A program made the position numbers and the translations under genes. Source: Phascolarctos cinereus (taxonomy: Eukaryota; Chordata; Mammalia; Diprotodontia; Phascolarctidae). From it: DNA of 64,000 nt. Shown piece by piece: positions 11,800 through 22,725 of the stretch (position 1 is its first letter; every line of letters starts with the position of its first letter). The stretch lies in assembly GCF_002099425.1 (NCBI RefSeq), contig NW_018344332.1, forward strand, positions 558,001 to 622,000. The letters are read 5' to 3'. The notes below the pieces were generated by a model. It made no database searches, was not told the DNA's origin, and saw only the letters and a program-made list of their open reading frames with translations.

Positions 11800-11945
11800 T
11801 GTAAACAGTAACAGCAGTTCACATTTCTGTGGCATTTACAATTTTCAAATGGCTTTCCCCAGTACTGTCCAGAAGGTTAGGTGGGTGGTGCAAGTGCCTC
11901 CATCCATGCCCATTTTACAGAACTGAACACCAACATATTTCTGCT
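11800..11945 (-). mobile_element. MIR/THER1-type fragment
   Basis: 'cagcagttcacatttctgtg', 'tttacaattttcaaatggct', 'cccattttacagaactgaa' follow the reverse complement of the CORE-SINE 3' half. Confidence 0.6.
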
Positions 11946-11999
11946 CCTTTGCAGGATCCTGGAATGAGTAATTCCACATTTTCTCTTCTTCCACAGAGA

Positions 12000-12215
12000 A
12001 AGCAGTAGAGTACAATGGGAAAGGTCATTCATTTAGTCAGAGGTCCTGGATTCAAATAAAGTCTCTGCTACATTTTACCTTTGTAAATTGGGCAAGGCAT
12101 GTTACCTCAAGTATTTGGGTCTTAATTCTCTCCTATAAAAATGAGGGGGTTGGATTCAATGGCCCCCACGGTCCCTTCCAGGTCCCTGTCTTTCTCCTAA
12201 AATTGTACAGTTACT
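12000..12215 (+). mobile_element. CORE-SINE (MIR3/THER-like)
   Basis: 'agaggtcctggattcaaata', 'ttgggcaaggcatgttacct', 'tctcctataaaaatgagggg', then 'ttggattcaatggcccccac' and 'ggtcccttccaggtcc'. The last motif is the characteristic 'ggtcccttccagctc' end of this SINE type. Confidence 0.75.
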
Positions 12216-12519
12216 TATCCACTGGAGATTTAGATAAGAGGCAAGTATCTTTTCCATTTTCCAGCCTATTTTTGACCCTGAACGTGACTGTTAAGTTACT
12301 CAGGCATAGCATATCAAAATGTAAAATTAAGTACCATAGTTTTCATTATCTCACCTGTTGAAAACTGAAATACCAAATAATAATTGCCTCTTTGGGGAAA
12401 CAGTGGGGTGGTGGATATTCAAGGATGTGATGTAAAATGGTTTCATGATTTGAGCTATACTGAAGGCCTTCTATATAGGTTTGGAAATTTCCAGAATAAC
12501 TGCTTTGTGTGTGCATATA

Positions 12520-12830
12520 TGAGCATTCAGTCAACAAACATTAAGTGGTTAAAATGTACCAGACAGTGTACTAAGGGCTGAGGAAAAGAAAAAATAAACA
12601 GTCTCTGATCTCAAGGAATTTATATTCTGATGAAGAAAAACAGCAGATAAGGGAAGAGCTAAAAAGTGTGTATGTGGAGGTACACAAGTAGGGACGTGGC
12701 AGGTAGATTCAGAGAATGAGGGATGGTTAGTTGAGGGCCACTCCCCAAAGCAAAACTTCTGGGAAGAACTCATTAATGAGAGGAGGATCCCCATAGCAGC
12801 AGGGTCAGGAGTCACATGAGGCATGGTGGT
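12520..12830 (-). mobile_element. L2 3' UTR fragment
   Basis: 'attcagtcaacaaacattaa', 'aaaatgtaccagacagtgta', 'ctaagggctgagg', 'ctctgatctcaaggaattta' is the reverse complement of the L2 3' end, extending into the 3' UTR ('aagggaagagctaaaaagtg'). Confidence 0.7.
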
Positions 12831-13568
12831 TATGTACATACTAGTGTCAGAAAATAGGAAGTTATTGTTTAAATAATAGAATCTGAGACATAGGCAAGAA
12901 ATATATTTCCCTCTATATTTCTTTAAAAGAACAAGAAAGGTACACAGGAAATAGAAATGGAGAGCTCACTTTAATTTTCCATCAGTCACTGATTATCTTT
13001 GAACCACTTCTTGTACTAAGCAATTTGTGTTCACTGAAAGCATACATTATCACCCTCCACTGGCCAGGGAAATGATCACTTAACTTTTTTCCCCTGGATT
13101 CAGAATCGTGCATATCTCTAGTGGGTATAATGCACTCCAAAAATGAATTCAGAAATCCTGATGTAAACCCACCATGTTAAGGAGTCACAAATTATTGAGC
13201 TATTCTTCACATGCAGAGTGTCGATAGTCTGTTGGTAAAGATATGATGATATTAAGGCTGATGGTGGTCATAATTTAGGGGGTGGGGCACAGGAGGAAGG
13301 TTCCTAAGCCTGATGGGAGGAGGGTCAACCAGATTACAAACCAATATAACTAGTGACATACGGATAACCTCTGAGTCATTCCTAGCTAATTGTGGCAACA
13401 GATTCTCTCCTTTCCTTATGGCTACAGGGATAAACGTATCCTCTGTAGAATGTAAATGGCAGAATGTGACTTTGTAGAGGACCTAGTTGCCATTTTCTAG
13501 GCAGTGTAAGTGCCTTCTGCTATGTCTGGTGGAATGTTTCAGTATTAAGAAGTCTGGTCTCTACTATA
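12831..13568. other. Unassigned intronic sequence
   Basis: Nothing recognised. Confidence 0.5.
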
Positions 13569-13569
13569 G

Positions 13570-13664
13570 AGAGCTGGCATGGTGTAATGGATAAAGAGCT
13601 AGCCTCAGAGCCAGAGACTCTCATGTTGCAATCCTAACTCTGACACCTATTGGCAATATCACAC
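13570..13664 (+). mobile_element. CORE-SINE 5' (tRNA-like) head
   Basis: 'gagctggcatggtgtaatgg', 'ataaagagctagcctcagag', then 'caatcctaactctgacacct' is the tRNA-derived head of a marsupial CORE-SINE. The element stops where the L1 fragment begins. Confidence 0.7.
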
Positions 13665-14480
13665 TGACCAAATAACATGAACAGGAAATTTTCAAAGGAA
13701 GAATTATACACTATCCACAATATATGACAAAATGTTCCAAGTCACAAATACTCAGAGAAATACATTTTAACCTGACACTGAGCTTTCATTTTATAGCCAT
13801 CAGCACAGATAAAAATGATTCTATTTGGAGGATTGTGCAAAATATACTAATGCAATTTTGGTGGGGCTGTCAATTAGTTCAACAATTCAGGAAAACAATT
13901 TGTACTTATACTATAATAGTCACTAGACTACTGTTTGGCCCAACCATATCAGTACTAGGCATATACTCCAAAGAAGTGGAAGACAAAGGGAAAAGTGCCA
14001 TATATGCAAATTATTTATAGAGCCTCCTGTTTATTTTTGCACTAGGAGAAAGAAAAAAGGAGAAACGAAACAAGTGTCTATGTATTAGGAGATACCGAAA
14101 TGAACTGAAGTATATAAATGTGATGGGATATTACTACACCTGAGGAAATGACCAATACGAAGAAATCAGGGAAGTTATGAAGATTTGTATAAAATGATGC
14201 AGAGTAAAATCAGAAGAAACTGAAGGATTTTTGTTTTATTTTTTTTTCACAGTAACCAGAATAACATAAGGAAAAACAGCAATAAAAGAACAGCAGAACT
14301 TAAATGCTGTGATAAGCCTAGTCTTCAGAACACTTAGGGTGAGACACACCTCACTCCTCTTGGCAGACCAATAGTGGACAATAGGTGCAGAATGGGTCCC
14401 ATTTTGTCAGAGAAAGTCAGTTTGTTCATTTGTTTTCTTAAAGATTACTTCTTTATGACAAGGAAGGGTTCCATTGGTGG
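13665..14480 (+). mobile_element. L1 LINE fragment, ORF2 C-terminal region
   Basis: The open stretch at 13724-14020 reads QFWWGCQLVQQF, then ISVLGIYSKEVE, equivalent to the L1 ORF2 C-terminal Cys/Trp region (…CWWGCQLVQPFWKT…LGIYPK…). Downstream, 'gatgggatattactacacct' and 'aaaatgatgcagagtaaaat' are the ORF2 end. It is old and broken, and ends near the 123-bp SGCZ exon. Confidence 0.85.
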
Positions 14481-14611
14481 AGGTGGTGGTGGTAGTATGC
14501 GGAGGGAGTCATTGGGAAATCACAAAGAAAGGTTAAAAAAAGAAGAGAAATAAGGCATTTCTTCTCCCTCTTTGCAGCCAAGCTCCAAGGCAAGGCTGGT
14601 TCTCATAGTAC

Positions 14612-14734
14612 CTGTTACTTTCAGTCGGTCAGCCCCAATGGTGATCTCTTCTTCATTGGCAGAAAACAGGACCCTGCCACCTTCACTTTCACGCACTTCA
14701 AACTTTTTACACTGAGCTTCCACAGCATCTGCTC
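14612..14734 (-). CDS. SGCZ: SGCZ exon, extracellular region (123 bp)
   Basis: The minus strand completes a split Gly codon, then reads ADAVEAQCKKFEVRESEG, GRVLFSANEEEITIG and ADRLKVT, and ends with the first base of a Gly codon (2 + 120 + 1 bp). Human SGCZ, as I remember it, reads GADAVEAQCKRFEVRASEDG and then GRVLFSADEDEITIGAEKL, so the match is close with conservative changes. The cysteine in EAQCK is a zeta-type feature; delta has EAYGKK. The acceptor is TCTCCTAG. The donor is G|GTACTATG, which fits the consensus poorly after +3 (see findings). The open frame continues past both splice sites into intron. Confidence 0.94.
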
Positions 14735-15224
14735 CTAGGAGAAAGGGAGGGGAGGGCAATAAAATGGGAACAAAACCAAAATCCTAACTTCCATGCTGTG
14801 TCACTGTTTTTAAGTAATGCTTCAAATGACCAATGGTTTCATCGATTTCCAAAAACCTATGTAGCTTTTAAATTATTCAGAGACTTTAACATCTCAAACT
14901 GTTTGTGTATTGCTCTTTGTATAGATCAATAATTTATGTCTAACATATAGGTATTTCTTTTCCTTACTTAATATTCAGATGCCAGCTTCACTCCTTTCCC
15001 CCAACTGACTTTATTTCCAGAGATTTCTCACTGCTACAGTTAATAGCTGTGAAAAGATATTTCAATCCTGCTATCAGACAAAGCAAAAGTAAAAAATCCA
15101 GTATATCAATAGAGATACAGAAGGTGAACAAGAGGGAGATAAAGGAATGAAACACCCCAAAGCCAGGAAAGCAGTGAGAGAAACCACATTAATAATTCTA
15201 CCTTTAGAAGAATGCAAAGAACAT
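14735..15224. other. Intron sequence upstream of the 123-bp SGCZ exon, unassigned
   Basis: A pyrimidine-rich acceptor tract precedes 14734 in transcript direction. No repeat recognised beyond it. Confidence 0.5.
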
Positions 15225-15437
15225 TTCAGTCTTAGAATGATGGATTCATAAGATGTTACAGTTATAAGGGACAGAAGACACAATATAGACCTTCCACTTC
15301 ATGAGAAGACTGAGTCCTTGTTGAAGGTGAAATGATTTGTCCAAAATCACACTGTTATTTTCTAGCAGAACCAGGAATTGTACTGAGGTCTTCTGACTTC
15401 CAATCCAGCTGCCTTTCACCTATGCCCTGCTTCCTCT
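15225..15437 (-). mobile_element. CORE-SINE (MIR3/THER2-like)
   Basis: 'gatgttacagttataaggga', 'catgagaagactgagtcctt', 'gtgaaatgatttgtccaaaa', 'tcacactg', 'actgaggtcttctgacttcc', 'aatccagctgcctttcacct' keep the order of this SINE type in the orientation opposite to its head. Confidence 0.65.
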
Positions 15438-16050
15438 TGGAGGATGAATTACATATCTAAATCTTTGGATTACAATAAAATGAAATATGGCTTCCTTCCT
15501 CTTTGTCAATTTTAAAAGGCAATGCTCTTTCAGAAGAGCAGGAAATGGGAGAATCTTTCTTTTCTCTTTATTCCACTATTTTATATCTGTGTCACTGAGT
15601 AGCCAAATTCAGAATGAAAAGAGATTAAGAACAGCTCAATATGGTCTTTAAAAAAACCTATATATTTGGGAAGAGTCGAATACCTTCTTACTGTAAAATA
15701 CCTCCACTTCAGCTCAAATCAATGGCTGCAAACTTGATTCATGTATACAAGTGACATTAACCTAGGCAACTTCACAAAGGACAGAAAGGCACAGAGAAGA
15801 AAACCTTTATCTCATCTAGAGTGATAAAAACAATATAACAGAAGTTCCTCCTCAGGAAGGCTCCAATTCAATTCATCATAACTAAACAGATATAGATAAA
15901 ATAAATTATTTTCCCAACTTTGCCTTGACAGTCAAATACTGAGAAAATAGAAGGAAAAAATCTTTTCTCAAATTTCACACACTCACATTCATCAAAAACA
16001 AATCAGGATTGAAATCAGTGATTTTTCCTCCCCTTAAACGGTTCAAGATC
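15438..16050. other. Unassigned AT-rich intronic sequence
   Basis: Possibly very old LINE sequence, but nothing I can assign. Confidence 0.45.
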
Positions 16051-16051
16051 A

Positions 16052-16300
16052 ACATACATTTAGTAAATGCTTACTACATGCCAGACACTGTGCTGAATTC
16101 TAGGAAGTCAAAGAAACACAAAAACATACAAACAAAAACAAAGCCCTTCCCCAAAGGGAAACTTATTCTATTGGTAGATAATGTTTAGATAAATAGAAGA
16201 CATATACAGAGTTCATGAAGGTGATCTGAAAGAAGGTATTATCTGTTAGGTCTCAAGGAAATATCTTCTCTAAGAGATTGTCTTTTGAGTTAAATCTCAG
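16052..16300 (-). mobile_element. L2 3' UTR fragment
   Basis: 'catttagtaaatgcttacta', 'catgccagacactgtgctga', 'attctaggaagtcaaagaaa' is the reverse complement of the L2 3' end, with further 3' UTR sequence. Confidence 0.75.
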
Positions 16301-16366
16301 AATAATAAATTACATAGAAAAATCATACAGTTCCCTTGCTAGAACGTACTTAAACAGAGCCATGCT

Positions 16367-16368
<2 letters not shown>

Positions 16369-16411
<43 letters not shown>
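16369..16411 (+). repeat. (AC)n microsatellite
   Basis: About 21 AC units. Confidence 0.98.
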
Positions 16412-16414
<3 letters not shown>

Positions 16415-16651
16415 GATATAGCCAGATCCTTTAATCTCTAAATTTGATAGTCTTCATTCTTCTCTACATATCTTCAGCATTTGACACTGTTGACCTTTTT
16501 CTTCCGCTAGATAATGTCTCTTTTCTGGGCTTTCATGATTCAACTCTTCCCTAGTTATCTTATCTGTCTAACCACTCCTCTTAGTCTCCTTTGTTGTGTA
16601 ATAATCCGTATCATGATCCCTGTGGATGTTACCCCAAATTTGACTTAGCAT

Positions 16652-16790
<139 letters not shown>

Positions 16791-17794
16791 ATCTCATTTG
16801 ATCTGATTCCATTCTATCTCATCCCATTCCATCCTACCCTACTTTACCCCATCTATTCCTATGAGTTTAACTATCATTTCTATGGAGACGTTTCTCATAT
16901 ACATCCAGCCTTAGACTTTCTCCTAAGCTTCAGTCTCACATGACAAATTGCATACTGGAAATTTACAACTGGATGTCCTGGAACTATCTTTAATTCAGCA
17001 TGTTTCAAACTGAAAACAGTATCTTTCCTCCCAAGGCCTTCCCTATTTCCAACTTCGTTATTTCTCTTGACAACATAAGCACCTTTTTAGTCTCACAAGT
17101 TCAAAACCTCAGCATTGTCTTTGACTCTCACCCCCACCTTCATGGATAAAATCAGTTGTCAAATCTTTCTGTTTCTACATTCACAATATCACTCACATCT
17201 GACTCCTCTTGACTAACACAGATACTACCTTACTTCAGGTCCTTATCATTTCTCACAGCCTCTGAATTGGCCTCCTTAGTCACAAGTCTCTCAACATTCC
17301 ATTCCACCTTAAAAACTATTGCTGAAGTAATTTTCCTTAAGTATAGACCTGACCATCACTCTTCTACTCAGTCAACTCCAGCGATGCTTTATTGTCTCTA
17401 TGAGAAAAATTTGTCCTCCTCTATTACGGTTTCAATTTCTTGTACAACATGGCCCCAAACTATTTTTCTTGCCAAATTAGACATTGCTCTCTCTCCCACT
17501 CTCTGATCCAGTCAAACTGGTCTTCTATCTGTCCCTCATATGTAACACTCCGTATCTCATCTCCATGCCCTTGCTCTTACCATTCTTCATGCCTTCTCTC
17601 TACCTCAGAGAGTCCTTTTCTTCCTTTTAAGATCATTTTAGACTCAAGACCATGTTGTGGGTGAGGCCTTTCCTAATACCCCAACTCTCAGTGCAATTTT
17701 ACAAAATATCTTCTCTTGAGCTCTTTTTAATGTGGTTGGATTTACTCATTTTATATCATGCATCATACATACATATACCCATGAATATATAGGT

Positions 17795-17832
17795 CTACAC
17801 ACACATGCACACACACACGCACACACACACTT
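17795..17832 (+). repeat. (CA)n microsatellite, interrupted
   Basis: Short CA runs with ATG and CGC interruptions inside the L2 3' UTR. Confidence 0.9.
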
Positions 17833-17959
17833 ATTGGCTGACCTGTTAGAATGTAACTTTCTTGAGCAGAAAAATTGCTTTATTCTTTGTCCTTGTACCT
17901 CTAACGCCTACACCACAGTGGTTGACTAAACATTTATTAACTTATTGATGGATGAAATA

Positions 17960-19009
17960 TCCCAATTTTTTCACAAATGTTACTGGAGGTCTAAAACAGA
18001 CTTTCCCTTAGGAGATTCTAAAGTCTTTCCTGCACAAAGCAACCACACAAAAAAACAACAACAACAACAACCAGAAACAGAATCACAGGGGAACAGGTTT
18101 TTACTGACCTGGAACCCACAACAGGGGAAGTCCAATCCTTGAAGAGGTGTGGAGTCCACAGTCAGCCACCTTCTCCAAGCCCCCTATTAGAGATTTAAAA
18201 GGAATCTCTCTTACCTCAAATAGGACCCCAAGAGAGGGAATGGGGGAAGGAAGTGGCCAGCAGTTTCTCCTCATCTCTCCATGTTTAGGAATCCCACTTC
18301 TGACACCAGAACTGTTATGGTAAGGAAACTCACTTTATTTCAATATAGAATGCAAGTCAGTAAAATGCCTTATTCTGTGTGCTGTTACAAATTAAAGCAG
18401 GGAAAAATAACCATCTATTGTCACACAGAGATGCATACCTCTATGAGATTACTGGGTGTTAGTAGGCTTCTGAATATAAGCAATTTCCCACAGGTATCTA
18501 GAGCATACAGAATAATATATTTTCATACTGGGCTTGCAACTGATTAGACATTGCTGTAAAAGGGCAGTGTGTTGTGTTTTGGGGAAGGGAAGTAGAGACT
18601 TCTTAATTTGCTAATCTTTCATTAGACTTGAATGTCTAAGATGTGATAAACTCTTGTCTTTTGGTTGTCCCTACACAAGAAATGGGGTAAAGGAAGGCAA
18701 AACAGGAGTTAGATGGAACTTTTCACTTCAACTTGTAATGGGTGAAGGGCTTACTCGAAGGTGACATTAATCATGCTACTAAAGAAACAGTAGAGTCACC
18801 CCCCCCACCATAGCAACACAATAATAGAAAATTAATTAATGTTATTGTATAAGAACAGGATGAAACATAAGAGAAAAAAACATTAACATATAGAATTATA
18901 CCATCTTTAAGAGTGGAAATATTTAAGGTATCTTCTAAATGGAAACAGTAAAGAATATACATTTTTTCTCAGAATTTCATGGTGCCTTTACAGAAACTGA
19001 CAACATATT
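17960..19009. other. Unassigned intronic sequence, possibly an unrecognised repeat
   Basis: It contains an ACA triplet run (18052-18072). The sequence from about 18120 to 18760 has mid-repeat character, but I cannot place it in a family. An LTR origin was considered and not supported. Confidence 0.4.
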
Positions 19010-19590
19010 AGTGTACAGAGAGGTTATAAATTCTTGTTAGAAAAATAAATTCTAAAAGCAACTTTTAGAGACAAGAAACAATACAAATTGTTAAGTATGA
19101 CAGGGAGGACAAATAAAAAAAAAACAGACCTAAAAGAAACAATTGCAATATCTGAATAATGTATGGGTCAAAGAACAAATCATAGAAACAGTTAATAACA
19201 AGGTGAAATACAGTAATGGTGACACAGCATGGCAAAACATCTGAGATGCAACTAAAGCATTCCCCAGAGGAAAAATTATATCCCTGAGAGAGCAAAATAA
19301 TAAAATAGAAAAAATAATATTAATGAACTAAATATGTGACTTTGAATGAATAGGAAATCCACAAATAAACAAACCTGAACTAAGCATAAAAGAGGAAGTT
19401 CTAAAAATTAAGGAGAAATGGATATGCTAGAAAACAAAAGACTATTGAAATGATAGAATTACATGATAGAATTTGAATAACTGACAAAATTGAATAGCTT
19501 TTAGCAAACTTGATTATCGAAAGACATGGAGGCAAGTTAAAATTAATATGAAATCATGGCAGAGAGGAAAAATAAAAAGAAGTATTAGAT

Positions 19591-19923
19591 CAGGCCTGCA
19601 CAACTTGCAGCCTAGGCAGCTTGCCACTTGCAGTATGCCAAAGGATTTCCCCTAGAAACAAAAGATGTTTTCCTCTACATTGTTTTTTGCTTTTTTTGGT
19701 GAGGCAATTGGGGTTAAGTGAGTTGCCCAGGGTCACACACCTAGTAAATGTCAAGTGTCTGAGGCTGGATTTGAACTTGGTTCCTACTGACTCCAAGGCC
19801 AGAGCTCTATCTACTGTACCACCTAGCTGCCCCTTTCCTCTACATTTTTTAAGGGCTGCCTGAAATCCTTTGGCAAGCTGCAAGCAGCTTGAGGGCCATA
19901 AGTAGATAAGTTGTGCAGGCCTG
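19591..19923 (+). mobile_element. hAT-type non-autonomous DNA transposon, carrying a SINE
   Basis: The ends are perfect inverted repeats of at least 16 bp: caggcctgcacaactt on the left and aagttgtgcaggcctg on the right. The flanks are an 8-bp target duplication with one difference (tattagat at 19583-19590, tattagac at 19924-19931), which is diagnostic of hAT transposition. The subterminal parts also pair loosely ('gcagcttgcca' versus 'gcaagctgcaagcagct'). Without the SINE the element is about 170 bp and encodes nothing, so it depended on a transposase elsewhere. Confidence 0.9.
19682..19833 (-). mobile_element. WSINE1-like SINE inserted in the hAT element
   Basis: In reverse complement: the A-tail side 'gtttttttggtgaggcaa', then 'ttggggttaagtgagttgcc', 'cagggtcacacacctagtaa', 'gaggctggatttgaacttgg', ending 'accacctagctgcccc'. 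It is flanked by a 13-bp target duplication, tttcctctacatt (19669-19681 and 19834-19846). The duplication is perfect, so the insertion is fairly recent. Confidence 0.92.
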
Positions 19924-19954
19924 TATTAGACTGTCCTATAAAGAATAAGATGAT

Positions 19955-20093
19955 AGTAGAGCAGAGTTAGACTGTGAGCTCCCTAAGAACATACTGGTTT
20001 TTGCCTTTCTTTGTGTTCTCTGTTCTTAGAATGATGGCACACAGTAAGGTCTGGCACATAGTAATGTCTTAATAAACGCTCGATGAAGACACA
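19955..20093 (+). mobile_element. L2 3' terminus
   Basis: 'ttagactgtgagctccctaa', 'ttttgcctttctttgtgttc', 'gtctggcacatagtaatgtc', 'ttaataaacgctcgatga' is the L2 3' end. Confidence 0.85.
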
Positions 20094-20464
20094 ATTTGAC
20101 TTAAACAAACAAATGAATAAAAAGATCCAAATTAAGAGAGATCTTAAATTATCCAATTTCAGGACAGGAAACTGGACTAGTTGCAAAGGAGCTATGAGAG
20201 GAAAACCTGATATCCTGGCCTAGATGGATTTCCTGGAAAATTCCATCAAATGTGTGAAGGATAATTAATATCTAATCCACAAATTATTTTCAAAAATAAT
20301 TTGAGAAAAAACACTTTATTGAACTCTTTTATGAGAGGAATATAGTCCTTATACCTAAACTAGGAAGGTTAAGAAAACTATAGACAAATATTAAAAAACA
20401 CCAATGAAAACATTTTAAATAACATCTCACCAAAAGCCTGCACTGCATGGGCTACTCAGCCAAC

Positions 20465-20545
20465 TGCCGAATATTGATTAGGTGCTTATGGGATGCCAGG
20501 AACTGGGGATATACAAACAAATGGAATAATCTGTCTTTAAAACAA
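20465..20545 (-). mobile_element. L2 3'-end fragment
   Basis: 'gattaggtgcttatgggatg', 'ccaggaactggggatataca' is a diverged reverse-complement L2 end. Confidence 0.55.
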
Positions 20546-22470
20546 ACTTAGTTTTCAGTACATTCTCAGTTTGTTTTTTCAGTAAGCATTCTAAGATTTT
20601 CTGTCCCTCTCCCTTTTATATCATATTGTTTTTAAGGTGACTTAAGAATTGATCATTCAATGATATCCCAATTGTGTCGCCTACAATATGTACCTCCTCT
20701 GTCCATACTTGGTGTAGTCTAAGTATTTCCCAGATCTCTCTTTTCTTCATTGCCTTCCCACTTCCTCTGTATATGCATCAAGGACTTTAATGGTGGAGGC
20801 CAAATGGGAGTACACATTTTTTGCAGATTTTCCCTCTCCTTTTCCATCTGGCTGTATTTTATCTTCTTCTTTTGGCCTCACAGGCCCTTTGCAATCTTTG
20901 TGTAGTTGAGTGTCTCACTTTTCTTAAACTTAGATCCTGATACTTTCTTGAAGCTAAGCAGATGCATGATGCCTATTGTCCAAAGTAGCATATACAGTGT
21001 GTATTCATGGGCTTGTAGTATGGAGACATCTTGTCCATCTGTCATCAGTGGTGTGTACATGTGTATGGGTGTAACATGGAGATGCTTCATTCATTCACCA
21101 TGAGTGACGTGTGTGTAGCACATTCACGTTTGGTGTGCAAAGTCTACATTTTTGTCATTGTCAGGTAACTCCTATAAAGTCTCCAAATGTAGCTTGGTCT
21201 CCCTCCTAGAAAAAAAGGTGAAGAGTGCTGAAGAAGGAATTTTAAGACCACAAATTAACAAGGATAATAATGTGTTCCCCCTCCTCAAACAAATAAAGAA
21301 AAGGAAATGAGGCTGTGATGATGGGGAGAAAAGATTCCCCTTCCCCTCAAAGTTTTGGAAATGGGAGGGGGGAACAGTCTGTTTTTTTTTTTAGGAGGGT
21401 GGAAAGTGGGAGAATGTCACATAGGCAAGAAAAGGAAGGAAAAACCAATGGAGTATTGGCATATTAATAAGAATAAGGCCTTTTCCAAAGGGAGAAGAGC
21501 TATAGACTCTGAGGAGGAAGCAGTTGCTTGCACTCCAAGGAATTATGAATCAGAGACATAGGTTGTAGTGGGTAGGTGAGAGGTTATTGAGTAAGGGTCA
21601 GAAGAAGAAGAAAAAAATAATGGTGAATAGGGACTCCCTCTTTCGGGAACTCAAGAAGTTCTTTATATACCCATTAACATCAATAGCGAGGAAAGTCTAG
21701 AGTTATCAGAACAGATGACAACTCGTCACTTCAGCTGTCTCAGTGAGAGTACAGATGATACTGAGAGATGGGATCTGGGAAAATTTGGAAGAATTAAGAA
21801 GGCTTGGGAAAGAAACTAAAGACTTTGGAGGAGGGGCACAGGTGGTGTTTTTCACTTTTGCTTATTGAAGGCAAAGATTACAGAGAGAAAAACTGATTGG
21901 GAAATGAAGGCAAGACTACGAAGATGGTTTGAGAATGGAACTAGAAGGTCTGGATTGGGACTTGTAACCAAAAATGACTTGCTCTTGGCAAGGGGTGAAT
22001 GGTACCCTAACAAAAGCTGGTAAGGGTATATTTGCCAAATGTATCACCAATCTAATCAAAAAGGTTTGAACTAAAAAGGGTGTGGGAAGGAGAAAACTGC
22101 CTACATCTAACCTCTAATCAAGCATGCCATAGAGAGAAACTGCAGTGAAAGAACCCTAGTGGTTGGGACACTGAGGAATTCGTAAGACCCCAAACCCAGA
22201 AGAGGAGTCTTTAGCCATTGATCTCAAATTCATGTACAGAGATGACTCCAATTTAGGCATCAAGGAAGATGAACTCAAAGTCCTAATTCAAAAAGGTATA
22301 GTTAAGCTAATGTATATCCCCCAGATTTTGTGAAATGGAACCAGGACTGGGCTACAGCCAGATTGAATAGGTTCCTTATTTGATTTTGTCTGTGACCATT
22401 TGCATCTTGGAAATCAGCAGACACTACTAATAAGGGCTTGGTTTATCATTTTCTTGATTGTCTTAGTTCT
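20546..22470. other. Unassigned intronic sequence (1.9 kb)
   Basis: Part (21560-22350) is purine-rich and has the look of a degraded repeat, but I recognise no family. No exon found. Confidence 0.45.
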
Positions 22471-22471
22471 G

Positions 22472-22725
22472 AGGCAGCTAGGAAGACCTGAGTTCAAATC
22501 CAAATTCCAACACTTATTAGCTGTGTGACCCCAGGCAAGTCACTTAACATCTGTGTGCCTCAATTTCCTCAACTATAAAATGGGGATAATAACAGCACCT
22601 ACCTTGCAGGGTTGTATCAAATGAGATACTTGTAAAAGCACTTAGCACAGTGCCTAACAGAGAGCAGGCCCTACTATATAATTGCTAGCTGTTATTATTA
22701 CTGTCATTATTACTATTATGAGAGT
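22472..22725 (+). mobile_element. MIR/THER1-type CORE-SINE
   Basis: 'aagacctgagttcaaatcca', 'cttattagctgtgtgacccc', 'aggcaagtcacttaacatct', 'tttcctcaactataaaatgg', 'gcacttagcacagtgcctaa', ending in an ATT-rich tail. Confidence 0.9.

Larger units (their letters stand above)
19010..20440 (+). mobile_element. L1 LINE fragment, ORF2 endonuclease-RT linker and early RT, with nested insertions
   Basis: Plus-strand text corresponds to the ORF2 linker ('gggtcaaagaacaaatcata', 'gaaacagttaataacaaggt', then 'gcaactaaagcattcccca', 'gagagagcaaaataataaaa') and resumes after the insertions with RT sequence ('ggcctagatggatttcctgg', 'attatttt'…, 'atacctaaactagg'). Interrupted by the hAT element (19591-19923) and an L2 3' end (19955-20093). 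Strongly decayed. Confidence 0.8.

Noticed and set aside
18120-18760. Possible solo LTR or other retrovirus-like remnant
   Set aside because: No paired ends, target duplication, primer site or coding motif was seen. No LTR-type or Polinton-type element can be supported anywhere in the window.
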